Below are positions 32,031 through 44,670 of a stretch of 64,000 bases of DNA, one piece after another. Origin of the DNA: Melieria omissa (lineage: Eukaryota; Arthropoda; Insecta; Diptera; Ulidiidae); the NCBI GenBank assembly GCA_963971225.1, contig OZ020267.1, forward strand, positions 126,074,068 to 126,138,067, read 5' to 3'. Within the stretch, counting starts at the first letter, position 1; each line of letters opens with the position of its first letter. The notes under the pieces were generated by a model, which was not told where the DNA came from, ran no database searches, and saw only the letters and a program-made list of their open reading frames with translations. A program made the position numbers and the translations under genes.

Positions 32031-34155
32031 CGTTTTCAGCTAAAATAAGAATGTCATCTGTTCTTGTGCTAAGCAGAGTCCCAGAACCCCAATGAATGAG
32101 ATTGTAATGATCAAATTTGTTACTTAGAACGAATCAAATTTAAAGTATATCACTCAAGGAAGATAGTAGCGTAATCCTTCGTTATGCCAGACTCCAGCCG
32201 ACTAAAAACACCCTACTCCCGGTTGGGAATTTGCCGAAATTGGTCAATAAATCTGTCTGGAGATGATCCGGTCTGAAAATCTTTGCTTCAATAAAACGAT
32301 TATTTGTTTCAATGATAACTCGTTCTTCTTTTGTATAACTTTCGAATTTTAATACCGCAACCATCGTTGAAGACTGCTATAAAATGTGAAATCTGCCAAT
32401 TTTAAGCTTTTATTAAGACACCTTTTGTATGGATTTCTTCGTGTATTAATTTTTTGGTTTGCTGTTTCAATCCATTCAACCGTAAGTTGCTGGAAACCTT
32501 ATAGATATAGCTTCATTTTTCTGCACAGCATACTTTGTGGGGTTGAAAATCGGCATAAGCACTTCGATGTACACTTTTGATATCCCACAAAAAAAAACAA
32601 AAACAAAGAATAAAGAAATGTGAGGTTTTTATTGCTTTTACCTTTCTTGAACCAATATTGGTCGCAACATCATCAACAGTAACAACAACAACAGCATTGC
32701 AAATTGGATTTATTGCTTAACTTGTGCTAGCACACACACCCACCCACACAAACACGCCGACTGTTTGCTATCTATTCGGTTTATCGCACACCTTTTGCAA
32801 TTTTCTTGTTCTTCTTATAGTTTGGGCAGCCAAACAGAGTCAGATTGCAATGGCCAGGTTGGGTTAATCGAATATATGTAAATGAAGTGCTGCTTCGAAA
32901 ATAGTTATGTTGCGTCGTTGTAATTATTGACAGGACATGTGCTACTTGCCGCCGACCGGGTCAGTTGCAATAAACATTTACTGGTTGCTTATCTCAGCAG
33001 ATTCAACGCAAATTTGCAATAAATGCAAATGCCCGAAACAGGGCTGACCAATAAAAATGTCTCCGGTATTCGTTGTACTGACAACAGATATTGGACACGA
33101 TTTTTATGGCCGATGATTGGCCCAAAGATTGTGAAATCGCTAAATATGTTGTTTATATTTTGCATGGTTTTGGTTTTTGTTGTAACTGAAAAGGGTTATT
33201 ATCGAATGGCAAGTAGATGGGGATCCTTAATGTGACAAGGGCTCGTGAAAATGCGACCAAGTTGTGGGTACTGTGTGAGGATATTGTTGGCATTAAGTGA
33301 GTTCTACACTGAAATTCGGATTGAACGGATTTATAGCAAAAATTTCTTTCAAAGTGCAGTTTCCTTTAGAAATCTAAAAGTTTTAAGAACAAAAATTAAC
33401 CCAGATGGATTGCTAAATCGAGGCTTCTAATCAGGTTTATGTTACTTTCCTTACCAGCTACTCAGACTTTTAATTGTAAGAAACAATGATCAATGATCTT
33501 TGACTCTAACTATAAGAAATCAATTCAATTGTCCTCATACACACTACAGACATCAGTTAAGCCTCGATACGAAACCAAAAATATTCTAACTTTCTAATAA
33601 AACATAAATTTTCGACATGTCTAACAAGCCATTCACACATATCTACTAAATATTGCACACTAAATAATTTCCTTCATACTCAAACTTTTCCACTCTCCGC
33701 CAGGAAGTTGTTGGTCTGCGTTTGGTTCAAAAAACTCACTACATAGTTTTTTTTATAAAATTGAAACTGACCACAAGCAAACTATCAGCAACAGCGAATA
33801 ATAATAAATATGGTAGCACTTATTCCCGCACACACACACACACACATAAACACAAAGCCACACATAGAATGCACTCGCAGTTAGAGTTTGACCAAACTGT
33901 GGTGCATTCGAAAAAGTTCACACAGCAAGAAACTTTGTCCGTTGCAATGCAGCCAACAGCCAACAAACAAATGGAAGCCACAAAAAAAAATTATAATAAC
34001 AATAAAGGAAATTTGTAAAAAAAAATTTAACAATAATAGCAAAAAGTCAAGGCAACTTTAAGCAAACATAAAATTTGTGTTAATTGAAATTTATGCAAAA
34101 ATGCCAACCAAACAAACCAAACAAATGTAAGTATACTTTTAGGCGTGGAGTGTCT
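32031..34155. other. Unassigned DNA with minor microsatellites
   Basis: A CA tract lies at 33828-33846 and CAACAACAACA at 32680. The minus-strand frame 32182-32364 (MVAVLKFESYTKEERVIIET and onward) looks protein-like, but I do not recognise it. A poly(A)-like tail of A-rich DNA surrounds 32590-32620. No element ends were found. Confidence 0.3.
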
Positions 34156-34417
34156 TCAGAGTTTTGTTAGTGACTTTTTGTTCGGCGATTGAGTTGGGAT
34201 ACCAGGACATATGCATATTTTGAAGAAAATCTATAAAGCCAGTGGGTTGGCACTACATGCAAAGCCTTCATCAATGCTAAGAATCCCTGTCCCTCGCAGT
34301 ATCAGCTGTCGTGGCTGTGGTAAAGGAAGGAAGGAAAGAAGGTTGTATCGATGTCAAGGAAACTACCCAACATTCGCAAATCCGAAGCAAGGCTTGGACT
34401 CAGGTTTGATCTTATGT
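34156..34417 (+). pseudogene. LINE RNase H fragment
   Basis: The plus frame begins with GIPGHMHI, a version of the W-V-P-G-H motif near the end of LINE RNase H domains. It continues KASGLALHAKPSSMLRIPVP and RSISCRG. Only this short part is present. It is ended by the target duplication of the SINE that follows. Confidence 0.45.
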
Positions 34418-34734
34418 ACTTCTTCTTCTTCTTGACTAGCACGACAGCCCGATAACGAGACTAAGACTACCCGCAACCAACCGTGTTGTGCGTGCGAATG
34501 TTTTTACAAGGTTGGAAGGGACCTACAGTGCTATGCCGATTTCGAACGGCGAGTTGGGAGCTTTTTCATAGGCAATGTTACTCTCAGAGGTTTACCATTT
34601 CCTGTTAAGAAGACAGCCGCCGAAAGAAAAGTTGTTGTTTTTCTTTTTTTTCGGTGTTAACGCAACGGAGTATGGAACTCGCGGAGTCTTGACTCGCGGC
34701 CCAACGCACTAACCAGCTGAGCTAGGGCGGCTGC
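34418..34734 (-). repeat. tRNA-derived SINE (family 1), copy A
   Basis: Read on the minus strand it starts GCAGCCGCCCTAGCTCAGCT, with the box A word TAGCTCAGCTGG. A degraded box B and a common body follow (AAACCTCTGAGAGTAACATT, AAAGCTCCCAACTCGCCGTT), and it ends in an AAGAAGAAGAAG tail at 34418-34430. CTTATGT on both sides (34411-34417, 34735-34741) is the target duplication. Confidence 0.85.
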
Positions 34735-34741
34735 CTTATGT

Positions 34742-35150
34742 GATCGTATGTAACCAATACTAAATTATTGAAGAAATGTCCTACAAGTTATACAAAGGCT
34801 TCTTTGTTATGGCGGAGCTTGATATGCAACATGTTACCCCAAAGAAGACGATTTTGAATAAGAAGGAAATATTAGAAACCATTTTTGATTTATTAGGAAC
34901 CAGCTTGAATGCTTTCATTGCTGACTGTCTGTAAAAAACAAGTAGTTTTAATGGTGTTTTAAGAAAGACAGGGCTTTTCAAATGACTTCTGAAGAATAAG
35001 CTTTCTTGTTTCTAGGAAATCCGGTTTGGTTCATTGTGATTCCCTTCATTTAAGATCTGGTGTCGTTCCCTATCTTTTGGGGTCGCTATAGATTCAGACG
35101 GCATTGATATTATTATTGACCGGGAATTGTACACTGCGAGCTAAAAGATC
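34742..35150. other. Spacer without a supported feature
   Basis: The minus-strand frame 34781-34981 has no recognisable domain. Downstream sequence toward 35150 is probably the 3' UTR of the next LINE. Confidence 0.3.
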
Positions 35151-36160
35151 TATTGTGTCCTTCCATGGACCTACAGTTCGTCCATAAGTCCAGTATCCAA
35201 GAGGAATTTTAGTATATTACGTAAACCTCTGGAAAAACAGTCCGTACCAGGTATCATAAAGTGCCCCAGGTGTTTCTTTCGTGTGTGTATAAGTACAGGA
35301 AATTCTCCTAATATATGTATTGTGGTTTCATTTTTCTGAAACCAGAACCTGCAGTATTCGTTTTCGCAAATTCTTAGTTTAGTAAGATGAAAGTTTAATC
35401 CACAATGCCCGGTAAGGATGCCTGTAATAATCCTTAGATTATTCTTTGAAAACCTCATGCATTCTTCGAATCTTTTTCTATTATACGTCCTTTCTTTCCG
35501 ATAATCGCCTTGGAATGTTCTATGCCTGGTTGGTTGTCCCAGTTCTGATTCCTGTTGATTCTGTCGCGCTTCTTGGTTAGGGCGGACCGGGGCCGACAAA
35601 GAGGGTAGAAGCGCCCCTCCGTGTAAGCTTGTTGGTTTCTTCATTCCCTTCAATACCAGCGTGATCCGGAACCCAGAAAACCCATACCTGATTGTAAAGG
35701 CCAAGCTCATTTTGTTTCTCTCCGAAACCAGTTGCGAGGACACCTGGTATTATCTTAGTGCCTTGATTGTCGCTTCACAATCAGAGAGAAGAGAGAGATA
35801 GAGTATCGGAATCTTTCGGTTTCGGTATTTCCTCGCTAGATTGAAGTGGGCACACCTATAAATGGCTTATATCTCCCCCTGAAAGATAGTAGTGTGTATG
35901 CCCATAGGTTCCGAGTATCTCATCCTCGGCCCATAGACATCGATCCCGGTGCTTTCCTCCGTTAAGGAGCCATCCGTGTACCATGGTATCATGTGTTGAT
36001 CTATCAGATATGATTCTGATATACCTGCCCAGGTCTTCCTATAACTAAGTTCCGTTTTAAATTTCTTATTGAAACTAAAGTTCATACGAGATATTTTGGG
36101 AACCATTTGGCGAAGAAATGGTAGATCAATAATCTCCGCATCAGTTATTTCCACATTCCA
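35151..36160 (-). pseudogene. LINE RNase H domain and C-terminal Cys/His motif
   Basis: On the minus strand the RNase H domain starts at WYTDGSLTEESTGIDVYGPR, with the first catalytic Asp. It then reads GLYNQVWVFWVPDHAGIEGN and later FSKNNLRIITGILTGHCGLN. The CCHC-like motif follows (CENEYCRF...TTIHILGEFP), then RKKHLGHFMIPGTDCFSRGL and a stop at 35171. HCGLN and WV-DH-GIEGN are landmark blocks of I/R1-group LINE C-termini. Two frames (35867-36154, 35171-35743) and a gap with stops carry it. The normal Cys/His pattern is altered (FP for CP; PDHA for PGHA), so it is dead. Confidence 0.8.
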
Positions 36161-36450
36161 TCGCAGAACCTAACTCCAAGAGTCCAAAGACATTGTTCCT
36201 GTAGCGATGCACGGTGATTCCACGTAGTTGATTGCCTCACCGGCAGGAATTGATGACCCTGCGACAGCTAGTTTGTCCGCTTGCTCGTTGCCTTCAATAT
36301 TGCTTTGTCCAGAAAACCAGGACAGACTTACTATGCAGTGTTTTAGCACTGCCGCTCACTGTGCTTCCAAAGTCTGGCACTAACTTTAATTGTCTTGGTG
36401 CATTTTTTGTACAAACAAGCAAAAGTATTTGGGAGCCGATTTAGCTCAGT
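36161..36450 (-). pseudogene. Second LINE RNase H fragment
   Basis: The minus strand gives FSGQSNIEGNEQADKLAVAG and SSIPAGEAINYVESP. This is the end of an RNase H domain (GNEQADKLA motif) from a different LINE than its neighbour. It is joined head-to-tail at about 36165 to the next fragment, so the pair looks like one insertion beside another. Confidence 0.65.
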
Positions 36451-36799
36451 CGAAGACCTTCACCATAGAGAGGTGTCTGTCTTTAGGAACGATAGATGGC
36501 AGCTCCAACGCCTAGAAATGCCATCACACGTCATAGTAAAATTTAAATTGATTAACTTAACCGATGCATGACAATAGCGTTGCTAAGATTCTATGCTCCT
36601 AAGTGACGTAAATAAGGTGAATAATGGAATCTGAAAACCGTGGACAGCAGAGATGAAATGTCAGAACATTTCAAAGAATGAATTGAAGAAATTTCTCTTT
36701 TCGAAGTCAATTTACACGACTAAGTCCGTTTGGTTAAATCTTCTAGACTCGTAAGATTGTACAAACACGGCACTCGTAGGTCCGGAATTTTCCGGACTA

Positions 36800-37221
36800 A
36801 AGGCTTGATTACACGTAACGAGTAGAGTGGCGAGACATCATGGTACTAGGCCGAGAGAATTGGGATGGCGAGCAAAAGCGACGAGTTGTTCAAACGTATT
36901 TTGACACGTGGCGAGTCAGTTTGGTTTTAAAATGCACAAAATGAACTAAGCAACTCGCGCGATTAAACTCAACCGCGCGAAAAGTGGTGTTTGACGCATT
37001 CCGCATGAGACGAGCGATTCCGCATGTGACGAGCGCTGCGGAAAGAAGAAAAATATAACGGTAAAGTAGTACTCGGCCTAGTAAACAAAATATGATTCTA
37101 GTGACTCCCTCGCCACTCTACTGGGGGACTCAATCAACAACTCGCCTTACTATTTAAACGAAATGAGTACTCGTTCGAGTTGCTGTCTCGTCACTCTACT
37201 CGTTACGTGTAATTAAGCCTT
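36800..37221. mobile_element. MITE with ~37-bp TIRs, TA-flanked
   Basis: The left end AAGGCTTGATTACACGTAAC followed by GAGTAGAGTGGCGAGAC is mirrored at the right end (complement of GTCTCGTCACTCTACTCGTT and ACGTGTAATTAAGCCTT) with a few mismatches. TA flanks both ends. The interior is CpG-rich with several GCGAG/CTCGC and ACGAGCG words, unlike the AT-rich surroundings. There is no coding frame. Confidence 0.75.
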
Positions 37222-37239
37222 TAGCGATTTGGCAGAGAT

Positions 37240-39309
37240 GTATTTTGAGACAAACATTTATGGACATAATGGAACATTCAAGGACCTAAGCGAGTTGACA
37301 AAGTGTAAAGTTATCAAGAAGGAGGTTGATAACTAAGTATGACCGATTTGTGGAAGACTAAATCTTTTATTGAAGCGAATAAAAAAGGGTAAGATTTCCT
37401 GGCAAGTTCCCAACCAAACAGAGGAGGAGGGGTGATTTTAGTTAGCAGAAATCCGCCATAACTAGAAAAAAAGTTCGTATTTTCTAAATATTCTCAGATT
37501 CGATGAAACCAAAACTAGAGAAACTAAATATAATAAACAGAAAAAAAATTGGTGTACTGAATTTTCAACTGCTTCTACTTTTTAAGTTCTGTACACTTGC
37601 GGTCTCTCAAGTTTTTTCCCAATCCTTTTTTTTGGGATGAAAATTAAAAAAAAGATTTTTGTTTTTCGGACATACTAACACATGTAAACATGTAAAAGTA
37701 CGTGTTCATGGATGTCTATTGAAAAATTTACCCATTGTAATTCAAATCTGCAGTGGCTCGCTGTGGTGTCTGCAGTTGACCAGCTTTAAATTATCATATT
37801 TGTGTACATTGGATTGCGTTGCAATTAATCTCTTCCGGCAGAAAGCCACTAATTTTTGGCATGCACTATCTACATACATATAGAATATAGATTTATATGT
37901 GTCCGGCACCGAACATCGCGCGGCAGGTAAACGAGTTTTGGCGGGAAATTTAATCAACATGATGGCGCACACAGTTCCAATAAAGGATGAGCGCAATATT
38001 AGCGCGGAAATTGTTGCTGACACCCACACACACACTCACACACATACACACATTCCGACTAGATCCATAGGAAAGCGCGTCGTTGCTTTTGTGCATATGG
38101 CTTTTTAATTAATTATAAACAGGTAATTATGAGAATAAGCGCATGTACGCCAGTTTTATGTGTGCGTGCTCTCAGCGTGCGAAACGCAATTATGCGCCAT
38201 TAAAATTGCTTTGGCATTTTTGCCTTTTCTATTGTGGCTGTTCGCTTTTCTGCAGTGCCAGCAATATGCAAAGCGTGATGGCGCGACGCAACCACACGGC
38301 TGGTCACTGTACACCATTCAATTATCTGCACGCATTTATGTACACATATACATATGTAGGTATTATATACTTACATACATATGCATGTGTTACATATGTA
38401 TACTATATATGCATTTGGCATAGTTTGTGCTGTTCTAAATTAATTTTACTCTTGTGCGTGAGCCGTATTTGGTCAATCTTTATTGTTGCTGTTGTTTCTG
38501 AGGTTTTTAATTTAGTCAACTAATTGAATAATGCTGCTTGCTGCAGCGAAATACGGTCATTGCATGACCAGCCGGCTGCCTGTGTAATAATTCGCAATAA
38601 TTATTATTTTTGAGTTTAGCAAAATCATCTAATTGAGGGCATATTTAAAATGTAGATGCGGACTCAATGTATTTTGTTGAAAATATTGCTATTCTGTAGG
38701 TTTGTGTGTATGTGTTTCTATTTACTTAGTTGTGATGAAAATAGTCAAACGAGGCTCAAAATTGCTGATGCCATTGTTTGATGTCATATGAATTCAAAAA
38801 TTTCCACATATAGTATAAAGTTATTGCGTATACGCACCGTTGGGCTGGGCAAGCAAGAATTTTCATATTGATGATACAGGCCAGCAATCATATATTTTGT
38901 TGAAATATTTTAGTGTGTTAAGGGAAAGATATAGAGACAAGAAGAGTTAAGAGTTCTTGTTATTGTTGTTATTGCATTGATACAACACAGTTGCCTTCTA
39001 AAAGAAGTCAACTTGATGATGTAATATTTTACCCAAAGTTAGTCAGTGCTAAGTGCAATGTATCATTATTCACGCGACATCAGTCAAATGCGTCTTTGAA
39101 ATTAGAAAATTTAGATAATATGGAGGTCTTAAAATATCATTTAGGACATGTGTTGCTAGTTTGTTGAGAGTTTCGTCAGAAAAAGCATTTCAAATATTGA
39201 AGTAGTTACAAATAAGAAAGTTGAAAGTTGAAGCTTTATTCAGAAGAATTGTTAAAGTGTATTTTATTCAAAATATTGTAGTTCATTTGCTACGATTTTT
39301 TCCGTCTTT
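37240..39309. other. Unique DNA with a GC-balanced block, no supported gene
   Basis: The block 37740-38580 is GC-balanced and has a CA microsatellite at 38022-38053 and ACATATGTA repeats near 38340-38410. Several short frames are open but none has a recognisable product. It may be intron or regulatory DNA. Confidence 0.3.
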
Positions 39310-39313
39310 TTAA

Positions 39314-39623
39314 CACGTTGCTGACCAGTCACGAGTTAATTCGTGTTTTGTGGCCAAACGTTGCTGACCGTCACGAGTAAACACGTGATAAGCTTTTCTC
39401 CGCATCTTTAATTGGTGATTGTTATGCTTTTTATCATACGAAAAATAAATATTAAGAGTTCAATAATCAAATACTTATATAAAATAAAAAAATTAAAAAT
39501 GAAAAAAAATGAAAAAAAAAATTTTTTTATTTTATTTATATTGTTTTACTTCCACATCCGCTTTAAAAACAATAGCCAGGCACATGAGGTAAATTTTCAG
39601 AAAATTTGCCAGTCAGCGATGTG
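39314..39623. mobile_element. Possible piggyBac-like MITE
   Basis: TTAA (39310-39313) is followed by CACGTTGCTGACCAGT and the palindrome CACGAGTTAATTCGTG. A second unit, ACGTTGCTGACCGTCACGAG, comes about 40 bp later. A degenerate inverted copy of the end, CAGTCAGCGATGTGTGAA, lies at 39610-39627. The layout matches the clearer element at 44671. Confidence 0.4.
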
Positions 39624-39689
39624 TGAACAGCGTACGGATTCTGTATTACACAAATTAACATCCTTTGATGCGATCCAAGAATTGGTTTA

Positions 39690-40200
39690 TCTGTAAGAAG
39701 TGAAGTGCTGCTTGGTCAGGCCAGGACATGACTTGTTGTTTGATACAAGTGGCAGCCGGAAGAAGCAAAGTCTTCTGAATACGGTAAGTGAGGAAAGACA
39801 TCGCATTGAAGCCTCTTTAAAATTTTCTAGACGACATTTGTAACAGGTGGCCAAGCGTTGTCGTGCATAAAGTTCAGCTCTGTCAGCAAATTGTGTTTTG
39901 TTGGACAAACATTGATATGATCAGAGCACAAAGGAAGTATAGTGTTTACATTTCAGCAGAATAGCATATTCTGATTAGGTGAAAATGCTGATACTTTTAC
40001 ACGAATACAGTTATAATATGGTTCAATGCGACTTAACACTAACATAGTTACGTTAGTTATATGAAAATCTTATAAGCTATATCCCCAATATATGAAAAAT
40101 TTATGAAATACAAAACAATTAGTGAAAAGTGTGAGTTAGGATACAGATTTGTACTGGTTTTGATTAGGAAATTACAACCTTAGGAATTTATTGAAAGCTG
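39690..40200. other. Unassigned DNA
   Basis: A minus-strand frame (39687-39908, MSNKTQFADRAELYARQRLA and onward) is open, but I do not recognise it and its opposite strand is also stop-poor. No repeats are evident. Confidence 0.25.
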
Positions 40201-40211
40201 CGTGTCCACAA

Positions 40212-40440
40212 GAAAAACAACAATTTCTATTTCGGCGGCTGTCCTCTCAGCAGGAAATGGCAAACCTCTGAGAGTAAAATTGCCTGTGAAAAAGCTCCCA
40301 ACTCGCCGTTCGGAATCGGCATAAAACTGTAGGTCCCTTCCAACCTTGAAAAATTTACACGCCCACAACACGGATGGTAGCGGGTAACTAGGCGTTAGTC
40401 TCGTAATCGGGCTGTCGTGCCAGTCAAGAAGAAGAAGAAG
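40212..40440 (+). repeat. tRNA-derived SINE (family 1), 5'-truncated copy B
   Basis: It carries the SINE body from GAAAAACAACAA through TTCGGCGGCTGTCCTCTCAG to the AAGAAGAAGAAG tail, but lacks the tRNA-like head. The 11-bp duplication CGTGTCCACAA flanks it exactly (40201-40211, 40441-40451), so it inserted already truncated. Confidence 0.9.
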
Positions 40441-40451
40441 CGTGTCCACAA

Positions 40452-41189
40452 CGGTTTTTGGGGATTCAAACATACCCAAATATTTGCTTCTTCAAAAGTT
40501 TTGACTGACAAATATGGTTCCAAAAGGTGTTTCCCTCGAAAGATGCATGTAAACCTTCCTATAAATAATATCCTGTATGCGGCACTTATTTCGTCCCTTT
40601 CAACTATTTGCCGGCCTCTAAAAGCTACTGAAAAGTATTGAAACTCTGCCAGTGGGCTCTGCATGAATACATAAATGGAAGCTTTACTTACACTTTAGAA
40701 TTTTGCAAAAATGGTTTTTTTTTTTGTGCTAAAACCAAACCTTGGAATCATAAAAACTATATCTATTGTTCCTATAATAAAAAAACAAAAATTTTAACAG
40801 GTTAAATTCTTAGTTTTTCCACAGCGCGTTTCACACGAATTTTTCCACCAACCACCAACTAAACCAAAAAGATTACTCAAACTCGGACTGATTTTAAATT
40901 TTGACAGTTCTTGGCTAAGTTAGAAAGTAGCAATTTTTTGAGATGAAGGAAATTAACTGAAAATGTTTTGGTTAAAAATCTAAATTTTTTTAAAAGTGCT
41001 TGATTTCTACAAAATTTAAATTCATTTCTTCTCAAGAACATTTTTTTGCATTGGATCGTTAGAAATAATTGCAAGTAGAAATAATGCTATGCGTTTCTAG
41101 TGATGTAAAATGATGTATGCTGATTTTAATGATTTCAAATGATTGAAACAAGCTTTTGAGGAATAGCTGACAGCTTTAGCCAACGTAAA
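40452..41189. other. Spacer without a supported gene
   Basis: Short frames on both strands near 40395-40664 overlap the SINE and its flank and are not convincing. The rest is AT-rich. Confidence 0.3.
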
Positions 41190-41665
41190 AAGGGTCCAGG
41201 CACCACGGTAGTTGAGCGTAAAACTCTACTGGGCCCCCATCTGAGAGGTCGAGGGTTGGATTCGAATTTTTGCTCCTCAATTTTACAATTTTTCTTCCTT
41301 CTAATTGTTGCCCATCTCATCAGTATTTTCCAGATAGATCTTTGACCTTGGGACAGGCCCAGGAATATGAAAATTGTTTCCTTCCTTCCAACTGTTGCCC
41401 ATCTCATCAATATTTCCTAGACAGATCTTTCATCTTGGGACAAGTTTCTATCCTTCTAAGCGATTTGGTGATGAACAGAAGTAACAGACCATTTTGTCCA
41501 ATTTTTTATTTCTTTGTTTTTTGTTTCCATTCTATTACGTCCCATCCCATCTCCCAGTCAAATTCTTTACCTTGGAACAAATTTCTATCCTCCCCACTTT
41601 ATTCAGTTAATGAGTAGCACGCAGCAGCCCATTTTTAGTAGTGGGACAGGTGCAAAAACTAAAAC
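41190..41665 (+). repeat. SINE-like dispersed repeat (family 2)
   Basis: The head has tRNA-like features: CACGGTAGTTGAGCGTAAAA, then GAGAGGTCGAGGGTTGGATT as a box B-like word. Two ~105-bp pyrimidine-rich modules follow (AATTGTTGCCCATCTCATCA at 41303 and ACTGTTGCCCATCTCATCAA at 41390, each followed by AGATCTTTSA-CTTGGGACA). The tail has AATGAGTAGCACGCAGCAG. The second copy is at 1013-1300. Confidence 0.5.
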
Positions 41666-41967
41666 CATGAACAGCGACGGAAAATTATGCACTACTCATC
41701 GAAGACACCAACTATCTATGTTTTTCTTAGACGAACTTTGTTGAAAAAACGTTAACCATATGGAAGCATCTATTCTAGGTAAATGGCAGACCGATCAGAC
41801 TAATTTTTAACCCTGGCAGAATTTTAATTGATTAAGTAAGCATCAAAAGGCAATAGACTTGTTGACGCCCTATGCTTCCAGGCGGACTAAATAAGGGAAA
41901 AATTACAATATAGTTCGAGATGCTCTCGTTCGGGATACAAACTTTCAACAGTATGATTCATCATTTA

Positions 41968-42444
41968 CGTGGGTGGTCCGATAAGTACTTAGCCTACAAA
42001 AGAAAAACCAAAATTTTGAATTGGCGATTTATTTCTCAACGTAGTCTCTTTTCAACTCGATACACTTGACTCAGCGATGCTCAAACTTCTTTAACCCGTC
42101 TGAAAAATACGTTTTCTGGAGGCCTCCGTGGCGGCGATAACCTCCTCATTCGAAACAAAAAGAAGTCACACGGGGCCAAATCTGGAGAATACGGTGGATG
42201 GGGCAGCTGTTCGTAGCCTAATGCGACCAATTTGGCGAATCACCGACCGATACTGTTCTTTTTCCATTTTTCTAAAATCCGCGGACACTTTCGTTTCCAC
42301 ACGCGGTCAAAACAAAACTACAAATCCAATATGACTGAAATTTTGACAGTACATCCTACGAGGATGTACTACACGATAGTAAATTTCTCTTACGATAGGG
42401 GCACCATCGGGCGGTGAGGCTAAGTAATTATCGGACTGCTCACG
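41968..42444 (-). mobile_element. Mariner deletion derivative
   Basis: The ends are inverted: CGTGGGTGGTCCGATAAGTA at the left, and a right end whose complement starts CGTGAGCAGTCCGATAATTA. TA lies on both sides. At 477 bp it keeps only the transposase C-terminal part on the minus strand. HPPYSPDLAPCDFFLF-type sequence is readable at 42154-42205, and LKKFEHR and KCIELKRDYVEK lead to the stop near 42030. The rest of the coding region, including the first two catalytic Asp residues, is deleted. Confidence 0.85.
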
Positions 42445-42449
42445 TATTA

Positions 42450-44660
42450 TGGTTTATCCAGCTTACTCTTTGGACTTCAGCAATTAGGTTTTTAACTTTT
42501 CAAAAGTTTGCAGAATCATCTGGATGGAATTTTGTCAATTCTACAGCAGAGGTCTGAACACATTTTAGTTAATATTCAAATCTTAAATTCAAAGAATTTG
42601 ATTGCAAAGAACTGAAAATTTGCGAACATGATAGGAAGAAGTACGGAATAATAATTATGGTTGGATGTTACAGTTCAATGGCACTTCTCGTTTTTATTAC
42701 ATTGAACTTTAACAAGCATTAGTAATGGAATGCCGTTTGAGTGCCCAAAATGTTCTTAATTTTTAAAGGACATCGAGTGCTTACTAAACGATTGAGAAGC
42801 AAAGGCTCACAACATTTAGAAAAGAGACTTCTGGCGGTCGAAACATTTGTGGCCGAAATTTTAAAGTGAGTTAAAATCGAATAAATATATTAATGTCCAT
42901 AGAAAACTGTTCAAAATCAGGATCAAAGACCGTTTAATGGCTTAAAAACAGAAAAAGTAAACTAAAAAACCAAATAAAAAAAAAGAATAAAAATAATAAA
43001 ATTATAATTCTGTGAACCGAATTTGTGGCAAACAAATTAAAAGTAAAAAAATCACCAACTACTTGTGAGTATTTGAAAAATTTTGAATTGATAAAACCAT
43101 CATTAGTGCACAAAATATGAAAAATATTTTCTATCAAATTTTCACGCAAATTACTTTATGAATAGTTCAATTTTGGTTTGCAATTAACATTGCCGCAAAT
43201 AGCGTAAATTTTCAATAAAACTAATTCCGAATTTTTGAGGTCATAATTATCGGCAATTTATTTATAAATTGAACACTCAACCCAAAGGAATGCAATGCGG
43301 AGTTTATTAATTTGTTTACATTTTTCCCAATAGTATTACAACTGCAACTAAATATGCAGTCATTCAGCACATGAAAGTATATATCTACATAAATACATAT
43401 ATATACATATACTTACATGCATATGCAATTACATAGATACATACAAAAACATATAAAGCGCAAATACATGAGCAGTAAAAATCACTGCCTGGTTTGCAGC
43501 TGACTCATCGTCCTGGACAACACATACACACACATAGATAGATTTGAGGCTTATGCGGCGAGTAGTTAGCCAACAGAATGTGTCGCCGGTGGGCGCATTA
43601 TGCGTCTAAATTGCGCGCTAATGTTAAAGCGAGAACTGTACCTCAAGCGTTGCCTGATGCACTGCTGCAGCGGTTGTGGTCGATAGTGTTGGCTGTGGGC
43701 GAATGCGGAGGGCGATTTGTTGGGCATGCTGGGTTGACTAGAGCACTTATGGCTGCCTATCAAAGGAAAATGGGAAATTTTCATTTTGGTGGGTGCATTG
43801 CATACAACAACAATCAATATCAGTTATTGAACGCATTTCAATGGTTGACACATCGTCGAAATTGAACATTTAAGTATTCTGCGTAAAAATGATTATTCAT
43901 TGAGTAGCCACTTGCACTGTCCATTAACCCATTACGAGCTAGAAAAAAATTAAATGGTTTTCCATAGGTCACTGTGAAATTTTTGTAAAGGAAATGAAGA
44001 GTTCAGGTGTTTGCAAATGATCAGAAGCAAGCGAAAGTCATTTGAACTGGAAGCATGATGAAAATTAGTGCTCGTTCGTTTCGTTTTTCTCAAAGAATAA
44101 CATATGTGACAACAATGTTTATGCCTGAAAGAATAAAGATTTCTTTATTATTTATTAGTATTTATGTCTTCTTTTCCTGTCATAAGGTCAAAATTTCATA
44201 GATGAATGCCGATTTTTTTAAAACTGAATGCACTTCCTTTAACCACCTGGAGCATTGGCCACTTAGTGAGTTCCTTTTCATCCTTCTATGAATTGTTGAC
44301 CTCAGTATGGCGGTTTCTTCAGTATGTTCTTGTAACACTAATGCTCCATAAGCCATCTGTTTCTATGTGTTCAAGTATGCATCATCTTATATTCGCCAGT
44401 GTCGTACACTGCTCTTCGTCTTTTAGCATACAGCCACATGCAAGCTGCCGTTAAAATTATCAGATAGATTACCGATCTTACCAAAAAAAATCTCAACTGG
44501 ATATACTGGGAATTCAACAAATAGGAAAGCACACCGGATTCAAAAACAAAGGAGTCACAATTGACCCAATAGGGTCTCTGAGTAGAAGTGCATGTTGCAC
44601 AACCCGCTTCTGTTATCTCATCTAACGTAGCCTCAAAGTTTTTCGATTTTTTCTTGATTT
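42450..44660. other. Unassigned DNA, AT-rich with a GC-balanced block
   Basis: 43480-43870 is GC-balanced (opposing frames 43566-43817 and 43578-43865, neither recognised). TTAACCCATTACGAGC at 43925 looks like another piggyBac-like end without a partner. No other element can be bounded. Confidence 0.3.
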
Positions 44661-44670
44661 CTTTGCTTAA

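Noticed and set aside
34418..34734. SINE heads as true tRNA genes
   Set aside because: The box A/box B words are present, but the sequences are diverged, cannot fold into a full cloverleaf by eye, and are joined to a repeated body with tails and target duplications.
36441..36475. tRNA-like GATTTAGCTCAGTCGAAG as a tRNA gene
   Set aside because: It has a box A word only. No cloverleaf, box B or terminator follows. It is possibly a SINE scrap.
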